The notes: a model not told the origin generated them from the letters alone. A stretch of 64,000 nucleotides of DNA from Azotobacter paspali (GCF_042434745.1 NZ_JBHLSS010000081.1), one strand, 5' to 3'. Shown: positions 50,370 to 61,690, numbered from the stretch's first letter. Numbers and translations: made by a program.

Positions 50370-51253
50370 TCAGGGCTGCTTCTTCTCCCAGCCGGTCAGT
50401 TCGGCCAGGGCCTTGCCGATATCCGCCAGGGAACGCACGGTCTTCACGCCGGCATCCTGCAGGGCGGCGAACTTCTCGTCCGCAGTGCCTTTGCCGCCGG
50501 AGATGATCGCACCGGCATGCCCCATGCGCTTGCCCGAAGGCGCGGTGACACCGGCGATGTAGGAAACCACCGGCTTGTCGACCTTGGCCTTGATGTAGGC
50601 CGCCGCCTCTTCCTCGGCACTGCCGCCGATTTCGCCGATCATCACGATGGCTTCGGTCTGCGGATCGGCCTGGAACAGACCGAGGATATCGATGAAGCTG
50701 GACCCCGGAATCGGGTCGCCACCGATACCCACGCAGGTGGACTGGCCAAAGCCCGCATCGGTGGTCTGCTTCACCGCCTCGTAGGTCAGGGTGCCCGACC
50801 GGGAAACGATGCCGACCCTGCCCGGCATGTGGATATTGCCCGGCTGGATGCCGATCTTGCACTCGCCGGGAGTGATCACGCCCGGACAGTTGGGGCCGAT
50901 CAGGCGCACGCCCAGCTCGTCGCATTTAAGCTTGACCTGCAGCATGTCGAGGGTCGGTATGCCCTCGGTGATACAGACGATCAGCCGAACACCGGCGAAA
51001 GCCGCTTCAAGAATGGAGTCCTTGCAGAAGGGCGCGGGTACGTAGATGACCGAGGCGTCGGCGCCGGTGGCCTCCACGGCCTCGCGGACCGTGTCGAATA
51101 CCGGCAGGTCGAGATGGACGAGTCCCCCCTTGCCTGGCGTCACGCCTCCGACCATCCGGGTGCCATAGGCGATGGCCTGTTCACTGTGGAAGGTCCCCTG
51201 GCTACCGGTGAATCCCTGGCAGATGACCTTGGTGTCCTTGTTGACCAGAATAC

Positions 51254-51257
<4 letters not shown>
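50370..51257 (-). CDS. sucD: Succinyl-CoA synthetase alpha subunit
   Basis: A 295-aa subunit that carries the phospho-His intermediate. The CoA-binding N terminus is SILVNKDTKVICQGFTGSQG; GIGGDPIPGSSFID and the phospho-His loop GVTAPSGKRMGHAGAIISGG are present. It overlaps sucC by ATGA. With sucC it converts succinyl-CoA to succinate with substrate-level phosphorylation. Confidence 0.97.
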
Positions 51258-52423
<1,166 letters not shown>

Positions 52424-52517
52424 GTCTGGGTACCGTTCTGGTTTTTATGGCTGTCCTTGCGCGGCATGGTGCCGGACCATGCCGACACCACGACCATACC
52501 ATACCAGCGAAAGCAGC

Positions 52518-52569
52518 GCGGCAGACGCTCCGCTGTAGCTGCGAGGAGCTACAGCGGATTGTCTGCCGC
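52518..52569 (-). terminator. Long hairpin between lpd and sucC
   Basis: A 9-bp outer stem (52518-52526 with 52561-52569), a 2-base internal mismatch and a 12-bp inner stem (52529-52540 with 52547-52558) surround a 6-base loop. No U-tract follows, so it may be a partial terminator, an attenuator or an RNA-processing/stability element inside the operon. Confidence 0.65.
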
Positions 52570-52591
52570 CGGGTATTGCCTTGTTGCTCGC

Positions 52592-54025
52592 TTACTTCTT
52601 GCGGTTGGCAACGTGAATCGCGTGGCCGCTGACCGCCAGGGCGGCCTCGTGCAGCGCTTCGGACAGCGCCGGGTGGGCGAAGACCATCATGCCCAGGTCT
52701 TCAGAGCTAGTGCCGAACTCCATGGCGATGGCGCCCTGCTGGACCAGTTCGGCGGCGCTCGGGCCGATCACATGGACGCCAAGCACGCGGTCGGTCTTGG
52801 CATCGGCGATGACCTTGACGAAGCCTGCGGTATCGTTGGCGGCCATGGCGCGGCCGCTGGCAGCGAAGGGGAAGACGCCGACGTTGATGGCTATGCCCTC
52901 GGCCTTCAGAGCCTGCTCGGTCTTGCCCACGCCGGCGATTTCCGGGTGGGTGTAGATGACGGCCGGAATCAGGTCATAGTTCATTTGGGCCTTGTGACCG
53001 GCGATGCGCTCGGCGACCACTACACCCTCTTCCGAGGCCTTGTGGGCCAGCATGGCACCGCGGACCACGTCACCGATGGCATAGACGCCAGGCACGCTGG
53101 TGGCGCAGTAGTCGTCGACATAGATGAAGCCACGCTCGTCCAGGGTCACGCCGCTGTCGGCGGCCAGCAGGTCGGTGGTCACCGGGCGGCGGCCGACCGC
53201 GACGATCAGCTTGTCGAAGGTCTGCGACTTCTCGCCTTCGGCATCGACGAACTTGACGGTGACCTGCTTGTTCTTGACCTCGGTGCCGGTGACACGAGCA
53301 CCCAGCAGGATCTTCAGGCCTTGCTTAGTGAGAATCTTCTGGGCTTCCTTGGCGACCTGTTCGTCGACGGCCGGCAGGAACTTGTCCATGGCCTCAAGTA
53401 CGGTGACTTCGGCACCCAGGCGGGCCCAGACCGAACCCAGCTCCAAGCCGATCACGCCAGCGCCGATCACGCCGAGCTTGCCCGGAACGTTCTGGAAGTC
53501 CAGGGCGCCGGTGGAGTCGACGATGACATCCTGATCGACCGGAGCCGGCGGAATTTCCACCGGCTTGGAACCGGAAGCAAGGATGACGTTCTCGGTGTCG
53601 AGTACCTGGCTGCTGCCGTCGGCAGCGGTGACTTCGACCTTCTTGCCGGCCAGCAGCTTGCCATGACCTTCGAACAGGGTAACGCCATTGGCCTTGATCA
53701 GCGAGGAGACCCCGCCGGTGAGGTTTCTGACGATCTGGTCCTTACGGGCGATCATGGTCGGCACGTCGATGGCGACTGCGCCGGTGCTGATGCCGTGGAG
53801 CTTGAAGCTCTCGTGTGCCTCGTGGAACTTGTAGGAGCTGTCCAGCAGCGCCTTGGAGGGAATGCAGCCTACGTTCAGGCAGGTACCGCCAAGCGAGGTC
53901 TTACCTTCTTTGCCCTTGTACTTCTCGATCAGGGCGGTCTTGAGGCCAAGCTGGGCAGACTTGATGGCAGCCACGTAGCCGCCGGGGCCTGCACCAATCA
54001 CAATCACGTCGAACTTCTGACTCAT
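52592..54025 (-). CDS. lpd: Dihydrolipoamide dehydrogenase (E3)
   Basis: A 477-aa flavoprotein disulfide reductase. The FAD loop is VIVIGAGPGGYVAAI, the redox disulfide GGTCLNVGCIPSKALL, the NAD loop GVIGAGVIGLELGSV, and the C-terminal His/Glu pair lies in AHPALSEALHEA. It reoxidises the lipoyl arm of SucB. It follows sucB with an 85-bp spacer in the same operon. Confidence 0.97.
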   Translation of the reverse strand: MSQKFDVIVIGAGPGGYVAAIKSAQLGLKTALIEKYKGKEGKTSLGGTCLNVGCIPSKALLDSSYKFHEAHESFKLHGISTGAVAIDVPTMIARKDQIVRNLTGGVSSLIKANGVTLFEGHGKLLAGKKVEVTAADGSSQVLDTENVILASGSKPVEIPPAPVDQDVIVDSTGALDFQNVPGKLGVIGAGVIGLELGSVWARLGAEVTVLEAMDKFLPAVDEQVAKEAQKILTKQGLKILLGARVTGTEVKNKQVTVKFVDAEGEKSQTFDKLIVAVGRRPVTTDLLAADSGVTLDERGFIYVDDYCATSVPGVYAIGDVVRGAMLAHKASEEGVVVAERIAGHKAQMNYDLIPAVIYTHPEIAGVGKTEQALKAEGIAINVGVFPFAASGRAMAANDTAGFVKVIADAKTDRVLGVHVIGPSAAELVQQGAIAMEFGTSSEDLGMMVFAHPALSEALHEAALAVSGHAIHVANRKK

Positions 54026-54110
54026 AACAAATCCTCTTCTTTAAAACGGCGTAAAGCCGCCGGCACGGGCTTTACTGGAAAAGCCTGTGCGGGCAGCTTG
54101 CGATCTCAGA

Positions 54111-55322
54111 TCAGATGTCCAGCAGCAGGCGAGCCGGGTCTTCCAGGAGATCCTTCATGGTCACCAGGAAGGTAACGGCCTCCTTGCCATCGATCAAACG
54201 GTGATCGTAGGAAAGGGCAAGATACATCATCGGCAGGATGACGACTTGACCGTTGACGGCCATCGGACGCTCCTGGATCTTGTGCATGCCGAGGATGGCG
54301 GTCTGCGGCGGGTTGACGATCGGGGTCGAGAGCAGGGAACCGAATACGCCACCGTTGGAGATGGTGAAGGTGCCACCGGTCATTTCCTCGATGGTCAGCT
54401 TGCCGGCCTTGGCCTTCTTGCCGAACTCGTTGATACCACCTTCGATCTCGGCCAGGCTCATGAACTCGGCGTTGCGCAGCACCGGCACCACCAGACCACG
54501 ATCGCTGGAAACGGCCACGCCGATGTCCTGGTAGCCGTGGTAGACGATGTCGTTACCGTCGATGGAGGCGTTGACGCCCGGCTGGCGCTTCAAAGCCTCG
54601 ACAGCGGCCTTGACGAAGAAGGACATGAAGCCCAGGCGCACGCCGTTGTGGGTCTTCTCGAACAGATCCTTGTACTTAGCACGCAGCTCCATGACCGGCT
54701 TCATGTTGACTTCGTTGAAAGTCGTCAGCATGGCCATGGAGGACTGGGCCTCGACCAGGCGCTCGGCGACCTTAGCGCGCAGGCGGGTCATCGGCACGCG
54801 CTTCTCGACGCGATCGCCGGCCGCGAACAGCGGAGCGGCGGTGGCGGCGGGCGCCGGCTGGCCGGCAGGAGCGGACTTCTTGGCTTCCGCGGCGGCGACC
54901 GCGTCTTCCTTGGTCACGCGACCGCCCTTGCCGGTACCGGTGATGCTGTCGGCAGCGATGGCATTTTCCTCGGCGATCTTGCGGGCAGCCGGGGACAGGA
55001 TCGGCGCTTCGGCGGCGGCCGGAGCGGCGGCCGGAGTCGGAGCGGCAGCGGCCGGAGCGGCAGCCGGAGCTGCGGTGGCCGCGCCACCCTCGGTCAGCTT
55101 GCCGAGCAGTTCGCCGCTGAGCACGGTGTCGCCTTCGTTCTTGACGATCTCAGCGATCACGCCGTCCGCTTCAGCAAGCACTTCCATCACGACCTTGTCG
55201 GTTTCGATGTCGACGATCAGCTCGTCACGCTTGACGGCTTCGCCAGGCTTCTTGTGCCAGGTGGCGACGGTGCCGTCCGCGATCGATTCCGGGAAAGTCG
55301 GGGCTTTGATATCGATAGCCAT
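54111..55322 (-). CDS. sucB: 2-oxoglutarate dehydrogenase E2 (dihydrolipoyl succinyltransferase)
   Basis: A 403-aa protein with one lipoyl domain (DIETDKVVMEVLAEADG, lipoylated Lys), an Ala/Pro-rich hinge (about 85-110), a peripheral-subunit-binding domain (SPAARKIAEENAIAADSI) and the catalytic core with the active-site HRLIDGKEAV. It forms the core of the 2-oxoglutarate dehydrogenase complex with SucA and Lpd. It begins 42 bp after sucA. Confidence 0.97.
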   Translation of the reverse strand: MAIDIKAPTFPESIADGTVATWHKKPGEAVKRDELIVDIETDKVVMEVLAEADGVIAEIVKNEGDTVLSGELLGKLTEGGAATAAPAAAPAAAAPTPAAAPAAAEAPILSPAARKIAEENAIAADSITGTGKGGRVTKEDAVAAAEAKKSAPAGQPAPAATAAPLFAAGDRVEKRVPMTRLRAKVAERLVEAQSSMAMLTTFNEVNMKPVMELRAKYKDLFEKTHNGVRLGFMSFFVKAAVEALKRQPGVNASIDGNDIVYHGYQDIGVAVSSDRGLVVPVLRNAEFMSLAEIEGGINEFGKKAKAGKLTIEEMTGGTFTISNGGVFGSLLSTPIVNPPQTAILGMHKIQERPMAVNGQVVILPMMYLALSYDHRLIDGKEAVTFLVTMKDLLEDPARLLLDI

Positions 55323-55364
55323 TATCTAAAGTTCCTATTGATTCGTTGCTTCTGCGAGAAGGCG

Positions 55365-58196
55365 TTAAACAGTGAAAGCATCCTGCAGCAGTTTTTCTTG
55401 CTGCTCGGCATGCATCGACGCGTAACCGCAAGCCGGAGCGGCCGACGCCTCGCGACCAGCATACTGGAGAAACAACTCCTTCTTGTGCGCGCTGGCGACA
55501 CGACGCATGTGATGCTGACTGCAGTACCAGGCGCCCTGGTTCATCGGCTCTTCCTGACACCAGACCACATGCTTGAGGTTGGTGTACGGAGCCATGACCT
55601 CGGCCAGTTCTTCTTCCGGGAACGGATAGAGCTGCTCGATACGGACGATGGCGATGTCCTCGCGACCTTCGGCATGACGCTTATCCAGCAGGTCGTAATA
55701 GACCTTGCCACTGCACAGGACCAGACGCTCGACTTTCTTCGGATCGAGGCTATCGACCTCCGGCAGGACTGGATGGAAGGAGCCGAGAGCCAGATCTTCC
55801 AGGGTGGAGATCGCCGATTTGTGACGCAGCAGCGACTTCGGCGTCAAGGCCACCAGCGGCTTGCGCAGCGGACGGATCACCTGGCGCCGCAGCATGTGAT
55901 AGACCTGCGCCGGGGTAGTCGGTACGCAGACCTGGATGTTCTGCTCGGCGCACAGTTGCAGGTAACGCTCCAGACGTGCCGAAGAGTGCTCCGGACCCTG
56001 GCCCTCGTAGCCGTGCGGCAGCAGCATGGTTAGGCCGCACAGGCGTCCCCACTTGGTCTCGCCGCTGCTGATGAACTGGTCGATCACCACCTGGGCACCG
56101 TTGGCGAAGTCGCCGAACTGGGCTTCCCAGATCACCAACGCGTTCGGCGTGGTGGTGGCATAGCCATATTCGAAAGCCAGCACGGCCTCTTCCGAGAGGA
56201 AGGAATCATACAGCTCGAACTTCGGCTGTCCCTCGTAGAGATGCTGCAGCGGAATGTAGCGGCTGGCATCCTTCTGGTTGTGCAGCACCGCATGGCGGTG
56301 CGAGAAGGTGCCACGACCGACGTCCTGACCGGTGATACGTACCGGATGGCCTTCCTTCAACAGAGTGGCGTAGGCCAGGGTCTCGGCACAGCCCCAGTTG
56401 ATCGGCATGGCACCGACGCCCATGCGGCCGCGATCCTCGAGGATCTTAGCGACTTGGCGCTGGACCACGAAACCTTCCGGGATCTGCAGCAGCTTGGCGT
56501 TCAGCTCCTGCAGGGTCTTCAGCTCGAAGCTGGTGTCGTGACGAGCGGTCCAGGCATGGCCAAGATAGGGGGTCCAGTCGACGAACAGCTCGGTGTTCGG
56601 CTCCTTGACCAGGCTCTTGAGCACGTGCTGACCGTTATCCAATGCGGTACGGTATTCGTCGACCTTGGCCTGGACTTCTTCCTGGCTCAGGCTGCCCTCC
56701 TTAACCAGCGCGTCGGCATACAGCTCGCGGGTGGTGGGCTGCTTGGCGATTTTCTGGTACATCAGCGGCTGGGTGCCGCTCGGCTCGTCGGCCTCGTTGT
56801 GGCCGCGACGGCGGTAGCAGACCAGGTCGATGACTACGTCGCGCTTGAACTGCATGCGATAGTCGACGGCCAGTTGGGTCACGAACAGCACGGCTTCCGG
56901 ATCGTCACCGTTGACGTGCAGTACCGGCGCCTGAATCATCTTCGCCGGGTCGGTGCAATACTCGGTCGAACGGGTGTCGACCGGGTTGCTGGTGGTGAAG
57001 CCGACTTGGTTGTTGACCACGATGTGGATGGTACCGCCCGTCTTGTAGCCGCGGATCTGCGACATCTGGAAGGTCTCCATCACCACGCCCTGACCGGCGA
57101 AGGCCGAGTCGCCGTGGATGGAGATCGGTACCACCTTCTCGCCGGTAGCGTCGACGCGACGGTCCTGGCGGGCACGCACGGAGCCCTCGACCACCGGGGA
57201 GACGATTTCCAGGTGCGAGGGGTTGAACGCCATGGCCAGGTGCACTTCGCCACCCGAGGTCATCACGTTGGAGGAGAAGCCCTGGTGGTACTTCACGTCA
57301 CCGGAGCCCAATTCGACCAGATGCTTGCCTTCGAACTCGTCGAACAGGTCGCGCGGATTCTTGCCCAGCGCGTTAACCAGCAGGTTCAGACGACCGCGGT
57401 GGGCCATGCCGACGACGACTTCCTTGGTGCCATAGGAGCCTACGCGCTGGATGATCTCGTCGACGACCGGCACCAGGCTTTCGGCGCCTTCCAGACCGAA
57501 GCGCTTGGTGCCCGGATATTTAGTGCCCAGGTATTTTTCCAGGCCTTCGGCAGCGCTCAGGCGCTCGAGCAGGTGGCTTTTCACCTCCTTGGAGTACACC
57601 GGACGACCGCGTACGCTTTCCAGGCGCTGGGCGAACCAGTTACGTTGCTCGGAATCGACGATATGGGTGAATTCGGCGCCGATAGTGCGGCAATATGTCT
57701 CCTGCAATGCCTGCAGGATTTCGCGTAGGGTCGCCTCTTCCTTACCGATGTAAAGCTCGCCGGTACGGAATGGGGTATCCAGATCGGCGTTGGTCAGCCC
57801 GTAATGGGTAATCGAAAGGTCGGAAGGCGCAGTGCGCTGCCACAGACCGAGCGGGTCCAATTGCGAGGCCTGGTGGCCACGCGTACGGTAGGCCTGGATC
57901 AGACGCAGGACTTCGACCTGCTTCTTCTCGTGCTCGGTGCTTACGCTGGAGGTTGCGACCGGCTGTGCGCGTCGCTGGTTCTTGGCCAGCAGAACGAACT
58001 GGTCGCGAACGGGAGCGTGCGGAATATCGGTGGAAGCACCAGCTTCGGCGGGCAGCTTCTCGAAATAGGTGCGCCACTCTTCGGGCACAGCGTTGGGGTC
58101 GTGCAGGTAAAGCTCATAGAGCTCTTCCACATAAGCAGCATTTCCACCGGAAAGGTGGGCACTGTTCCACATGCGCTGCATAACGCTATCTTGCAT
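55365..58196 (-). CDS. sucA: 2-oxoglutarate dehydrogenase E1
   Basis: A 943-aa thiamine-diphosphate enzyme that decarboxylates 2-oxoglutarate. It shows the short family N terminus (LSGGNAAYVEELYELYLHDP), GMAHRGRLNLLVN, GDSAFAGQGVVMET with the ThDP-binding segment, and CYRRRGHNEADEPSGTQPLM. AAGGGTGACC precedes the ATG. A 241-bp spacer separates it from sdhB. Confidence 0.97.
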   Translation of the reverse strand: MQDSVMQRMWNSAHLSGGNAAYVEELYELYLHDPNAVPEEWRTYFEKLPAEAGASTDIPHAPVRDQFVLLAKNQRRAQPVATSSVSTEHEKKQVEVLRLIQAYRTRGHQASQLDPLGLWQRTAPSDLSITHYGLTNADLDTPFRTGELYIGKEEATLREILQALQETYCRTIGAEFTHIVDSEQRNWFAQRLESVRGRPVYSKEVKSHLLERLSAAEGLEKYLGTKYPGTKRFGLEGAESLVPVVDEIIQRVGSYGTKEVVVGMAHRGRLNLLVNALGKNPRDLFDEFEGKHLVELGSGDVKYHQGFSSNVMTSGGEVHLAMAFNPSHLEIVSPVVEGSVRARQDRRVDATGEKVVPISIHGDSAFAGQGVVMETFQMSQIRGYKTGGTIHIVVNNQVGFTTSNPVDTRSTEYCTDPAKMIQAPVLHVNGDDPEAVLFVTQLAVDYRMQFKRDVVIDLVCYRRRGHNEADEPSGTQPLMYQKIAKQPTTRELYADALVKEGSLSQEEVQAKVDEYRTALDNGQHVLKSLVKEPNTELFVDWTPYLGHAWTARHDTSFELKTLQELNAKLLQIPEGFVVQRQVAKILEDRGRMGVGAMPINWGCAETLAYATLLKEGHPVRITGQDVGRGTFSHRHAVLHNQKDASRYIPLQHLYEGQPKFELYDSFLSEEAVLAFEYGYATTTPNALVIWEAQFGDFANGAQVVIDQFISSGETKWGRLCGLTMLLPHGYEGQGPEHSSARLERYLQLCAEQNIQVCVPTTPAQVYHMLRRQVIRPLRKPLVALTPKSLLRHKSAISTLEDLALGSFHPVLPEVDSLDPKKVERLVLCSGKVYYDLLDKRHAEGREDIAIVRIEQLYPFPEEELAEVMAPYTNLKHVVWCQEEPMNQGAWYCSQHHMRRVASAHKKELFLQYAGREASAAPACGYASMHAEQQEKLLQDAFTV

Positions 58197-58381
58197 GCTT
58201 GGTCACCCTTTTGAGGGGATACCATCGGCGCGAGCCGCACATGGTCGTTCCAAAGTCATGGAGCAGCGACTTTGGTAAAGCCACTACGGATCCCACAGAT
58301 AGTCCGAGCGTTGCCCGGATGCCCCTGCTAGTTAAATTCTTTATAGGAGCGCGGCTTCATGAGCTGCGGATCCATCTTTGG

Positions 58382-58413
58382 CTGCGACGCCGGAATCGCT
58401 TCCGACGCCGCAG
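58382..58413 (-). terminator. GNRA-capped hairpin between sdhB and sucA
   Basis: On the minus strand a 14-bp stem (58400-58413 with 58382-58395, two G-U wobbles) closes a GCGA tetraloop, 25 bp after the sdhB stop. No U-run follows, so complete termination is unlikely; it could stabilise the sdhCDAB mRNA end or reduce transcription of the suc genes. The rest of the 241-bp spacer shows nothing I recognise. Confidence 0.55.
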
Positions 58414-58437
58414 GTATGCGCTATCGCTAGGAACCGC

Positions 58438-59157
58438 TTAGGTAGCGCTACGCAGCAGCATGTCGCGCACGTGACCGATGGCCTTGGTCGGGTTCAGGCC
58501 TTTCGGGCAGACATATACGCAGTTCATGATGCCGCGGCAGCGGAATACGCTGAACGGGTCATCCATGGCAGCCAGACGCTCCTGGGTCTTGGTGTCACGA
58601 CTGTCGGCCAGGAAACGATAGGCCTGCAGCAGTGCGGCGGGACCAAGGAACTTGTCCGGGTTCCACCAGAAGGACGGACAGGAGGTCGAACAACAAGCGC
58701 ACAGGATGCACTCGTAGAGACCGTCCAGCTTCTCGCGCTCTTCCGGGCTTTGCAGACGCTCGATGGCCGGGGCGGGAGTATTGTTTTGCAGGTAGGGCTG
58801 CACCTTCTCGTACTGCTTGTAGAAGGTGCTCATGTCCACGACCAAGTCGCGGATGATCGGCAGTCCGGGCAGCGGACGAATGACCAGTTTGCCCTCCTTC
58901 ACTACGCTGGATAGCGGAGTGATGCAGGCCAGGCCGTTCTTGCCGTTCATGTTCATGCCGTCGGAACCGCACACGCCTTCACGGCAGGAGCGACGGTAGG
59001 AAAAGCTGCCGTCACGCTCCTTGATCAGGGCCAGAACGTCGAGGACCATGAGATCCTTGCCGTCGATGTCAATGTTCAGATTCTGCATGTAGGGAGCAGA
59101 GTCCTGCTCCGGGTTGTAGCGATAAACGCTAACTTGCAATGTCTTGGGCAGCGACAT
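58438..59157 (-). CDS. sdhB: Succinate dehydrogenase iron-sulfur subunit
   Basis: A 239-aa subunit with three clusters: [2Fe-2S] ligands in SCREGVCGSDGMNMNG, and [4Fe-4S]/[3Fe-4S] ligands in CILCACCSTSCPS and CRGIMNCVYVCPKGLNP. It transfers electrons from SdhA to quinone. AAGGG precedes the ATG at 59157. It starts 11 bp after sdhA. Confidence 0.97.
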   Translation of the reverse strand: MSLPKTLQVSVYRYNPEQDSAPYMQNLNIDIDGKDLMVLDVLALIKERDGSFSYRRSCREGVCGSDGMNMNGKNGLACITPLSSVVKEGKLVIRPLPGLPIIRDLVVDMSTFYKQYEKVQPYLQNNTPAPAIERLQSPEEREKLDGLYECILCACCSTSCPSFWWNPDKFLGPAALLQAYRFLADSRDTKTQERLAAMDDPFSVFRCRGIMNCVYVCPKGLNPTKAIGHVRDMLLRSAT

Positions 59158-59168
59158 ATCGATAACCC

Positions 59169-60941
59169 TTAATAAGTACGTACTTTGGGTTCAAACGCCG
59201 GAACGGTCTTCGGCGCGAAGTTGACAGCGCGTTTGGCCACGCGCTTTTCCCCCGGGAAGTACAGGGTGTGGCACAGCCATTCCTTGTCATCGCGCTCTTC
59301 GAAGTCTTCACGGGCGTGAGCGCCACGGGATTCCTTGCGAGTCTCTGCAGCGATCGCGGTGGCCTCGGCCACTTCGAGCAGGTTCTGCAGTTCGAGAGCC
59401 TCGATACGGGCAGTGTTGAAGGCCTGGCTCTTGTCGTTGATCTTGACTTCGGCGATACGACCACGCAGATCGGCCAGTTGGGCGATCCCCTTTTGCATGT
59501 ATTCACCGGTGCGGAATACACCGAAGTAGTTCTGCATGCAGTTCTGCAACTCTTTACGCAGGGGCGCGACTTCTTCGCCACTGTTGCGCTCGTTCACGCC
59601 GGACAGGCGCTTGAGCGACTCGTCGAGATCGGACTCGGAAGCACTGCGGTACTCGATACCTTCCTTGAGCGCCTTCTCCAGATGCAGACCGGCGGCACGA
59701 CCGAACACGACCAAGTCGAGCAGCGAGTTGCCGCCCAGACGGTTGGCGCCGTGCACCGACACGCAGGCCACTTCGCCCACGGCGAACAGACCTTCGATGA
59801 TCTTGTCGTTGCCGTTGGCGTCCTGGGTGATGGCCTGACCATGGATGTTGGTGGCCACGCCACCCATCATGTAATGGCAGGTCGGCACGACCGGAACCGG
59901 AGCAAGCACCGGATCGACGTGGGCGAAGGTCTTGGACAGTTCGCAGATGCCGGGCAGGCGGCTGTGCAGCACTTCCTCGCCGAGGTGGTCGAGCTTCAGC
60001 AGCACGTGGTCGCCATCCGGACCACAACCGTTGCCGGCGATGATTTCCTTGACCATGGAGCGGGCGACGACGTCGCGGCCGGCCAGGTCCTTGGCATTCG
60101 GCGCATAACGCTCCATGAAGCGCTCGCCGTGCTTGTTGATCAGGTAGCCACCCTCGCCGCGGCAGCCTTCGGTCACCAACACACCGGCACCGGCGATGCC
60201 GGTCGGGTGGAACTGCCACATCTCGATGTCCTGCACCGGCACACCGGCGCGCAGAGCCATGCCCACGCCGTCACCGGTGTTGATCAAGGCATTGGTGGTC
60301 GAGGCGTAGATGCGACCGGCACCACCGGTAGCCAGAACCACGGCCTTGCAGCGGATGTAGACCGTTTCGCCGGTTTCGATGCAGATGGCAATGATGCCGA
60401 CCACGGCGCCGTCCTGGTTTTTCACCAGATCGACCGCGTACCACTCGTTGAGGAAGGTGGTTTTGTTCTTCAGGTTGCCCTGATAGAGGGTATGCAGCAG
60501 CGCGTGACCGGTACGGTCGGCAGCGGCACAGGTACGGGCGGCCTGACCGCCGTTGCCATAGTCCTTGGACTGGCCACCGAACGGGCGCTGATAGATACGA
60601 CCGGTTTCGGTACGGGAGAACGGCAGACCCATGTGCTCGAGTTCGAATACGGCTTCGGGGCCGACCGAACACATGTACTCGATGGCGTCCTGGTCACCGA
60701 TGTAGTCCGAACCCTTAACGGTGTCGTACATGTGCCAGCGCCAATCGTCGTTCGGGTCCGCCGAAGCGATGGCGCAGGTGATGCCGCCCTGTGCGGAGAC
60801 AGTGTGCGAGCGAGTCGGAAACACCTTGGTGACCACTGCAGTCTTATGGCCGCCCTGAGCCAGTTGCAGAGCAGCACGCATGCCAGCACCACCGCCGCCG
60901 ACGATGATTGCGTCGAAGGAAAGCGTACGAATGTTAGCCAT
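59169..60941 (-). CDS. sdhA: Succinate dehydrogenase flavoprotein subunit
   Basis: A 590-aa flavoprotein: FAD loop AIIVGGGGAGMRAALQL, the histidine for covalent FAD attachment in TRSHTVSAQGG, and substrate-site HPTGIAGAGVLVTEGCRGEGG. It oxidises succinate to fumarate. The C terminus KTVPAFEPKVRTY is the usual family end. Confidence 0.97.
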   Translation of the reverse strand: MANIRTLSFDAIIVGGGGAGMRAALQLAQGGHKTAVVTKVFPTRSHTVSAQGGITCAIASADPNDDWRWHMYDTVKGSDYIGDQDAIEYMCSVGPEAVFELEHMGLPFSRTETGRIYQRPFGGQSKDYGNGGQAARTCAAADRTGHALLHTLYQGNLKNKTTFLNEWYAVDLVKNQDGAVVGIIAICIETGETVYIRCKAVVLATGGAGRIYASTTNALINTGDGVGMALRAGVPVQDIEMWQFHPTGIAGAGVLVTEGCRGEGGYLINKHGERFMERYAPNAKDLAGRDVVARSMVKEIIAGNGCGPDGDHVLLKLDHLGEEVLHSRLPGICELSKTFAHVDPVLAPVPVVPTCHYMMGGVATNIHGQAITQDANGNDKIIEGLFAVGEVACVSVHGANRLGGNSLLDLVVFGRAAGLHLEKALKEGIEYRSASESDLDESLKRLSGVNERNSGEEVAPLRKELQNCMQNYFGVFRTGEYMQKGIAQLADLRGRIAEVKINDKSQAFNTARIEALELQNLLEVAEATAIAAETRKESRGAHAREDFEERDDKEWLCHTLYFPGEKRVAKRAVNFAPKTVPAFEPKVRTY

Positions 60942-60944
60942 GGA

Positions 60945-61313
60945 TCAGATACCCCAAAGAATCTGCACACCCCAGACGAAAAACGCGAACATGGCGATGC
61001 CACACGCGGCCTGGAAAAGGAAACGTACGACGGTCGCCAGCTTGCCCAGCGCCATCGGAGTCAGGTAGTCGGTCGAGATGGTCCACATGCCGACCCAGGC
61101 GTGTACACTCAGGGCGACGAGAGCCAGCAGACTGAAGATCCGCATGCCGGTGCTGGAGAACAGGCCATGCCATTCGGCGTAGCTCAGATCCGAGCTGAAG
61201 AACAGGTAGCCCAGCAGGAAGAGGGTATATGCCGCGAGAATGACCGCGGAGACACGCTGGGCCATCCAGTCGTAGAGACCCGAGCGCGAGAAATTCGTGA
61301 CATTGGTTACCAT
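60945..61313 (-). CDS. sdhD: Succinate dehydrogenase membrane anchor subunit
   Basis: A 122-aa protein with three transmembrane helices (about 20-38, 55-78, 95-118). Heme/quinone-region residues are in ALSVHAWVGMWTISTDYL. ATG 61313 overlaps the sdhC stop; a TTG two codons upstream is less likely. It is followed by sdhA after 3 bp. Confidence 0.93.
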   Translation of the reverse strand: MVTNVTNFSRSGLYDWMAQRVSAVILAAYTLFLLGYLFFSSDLSYAEWHGLFSSTGMRIFSLLALVALSVHAWVGMWTISTDYLTPMALGKLATVVRFLFQAACGIAMFAFFVWGVQILWGI

Positions 61314-61690
61314 ATCCAAACCCCCGACAGCAGGATCAGCGCCACCGAAACGCCGATAACGATTTTCGAGCCCTTGGTGCCGCCTTCCAGCGTTTCACCG
61401 ATGCCCGTATCCATAATCAGATGGCGCACGCCGGCCACCAGGTGGTACAGCAATGCGGACACCAAGCCCCACGCCACCAGCTTGACCAGCGGGCTGGCCA
61501 GATACCCCTTCACCTGCTCGAAGCCTTCCTCCGACGACAGAGACTTGTCGAGCCAAGACAGCAGCACGACAATTCCCAGGAAGAGGACGACACCAGAGAT
61601 ACGGTGAAGAATGGACGTGTAAGCAGTGACAGGAAGTTTGATTGTCCTAAGGTCTAGGTTTACAGGTCGTTGGCTTTTCACGGCTTTCAT
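61307..61690 (-). CDS. sdhC: Succinate dehydrogenase cytochrome b556 subunit
   Basis: A 127-aa three-helix protein starting MKAVKSQRPVNLDLRTIKLP, with the family signature SILHRISGVVLFLG and heme-ligand His in LLYHLVAGVRHLIMDTG. First gene of the sdhCDAB-sucAB-lpd-sucCD operon, with a sigma70-type promoter about 125 bp upstream. Confidence 0.95.
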   Translation of the reverse strand: MKAVKSQRPVNLDLRTIKLPVTAYTSILHRISGVVLFLGIVVLLSWLDKSLSSEEGFEQVKGYLASPLVKLVAWGLVSALLYHLVAGVRHLIMDTGIGETLEGGTKGSKIVIGVSVALILLSGVWIW

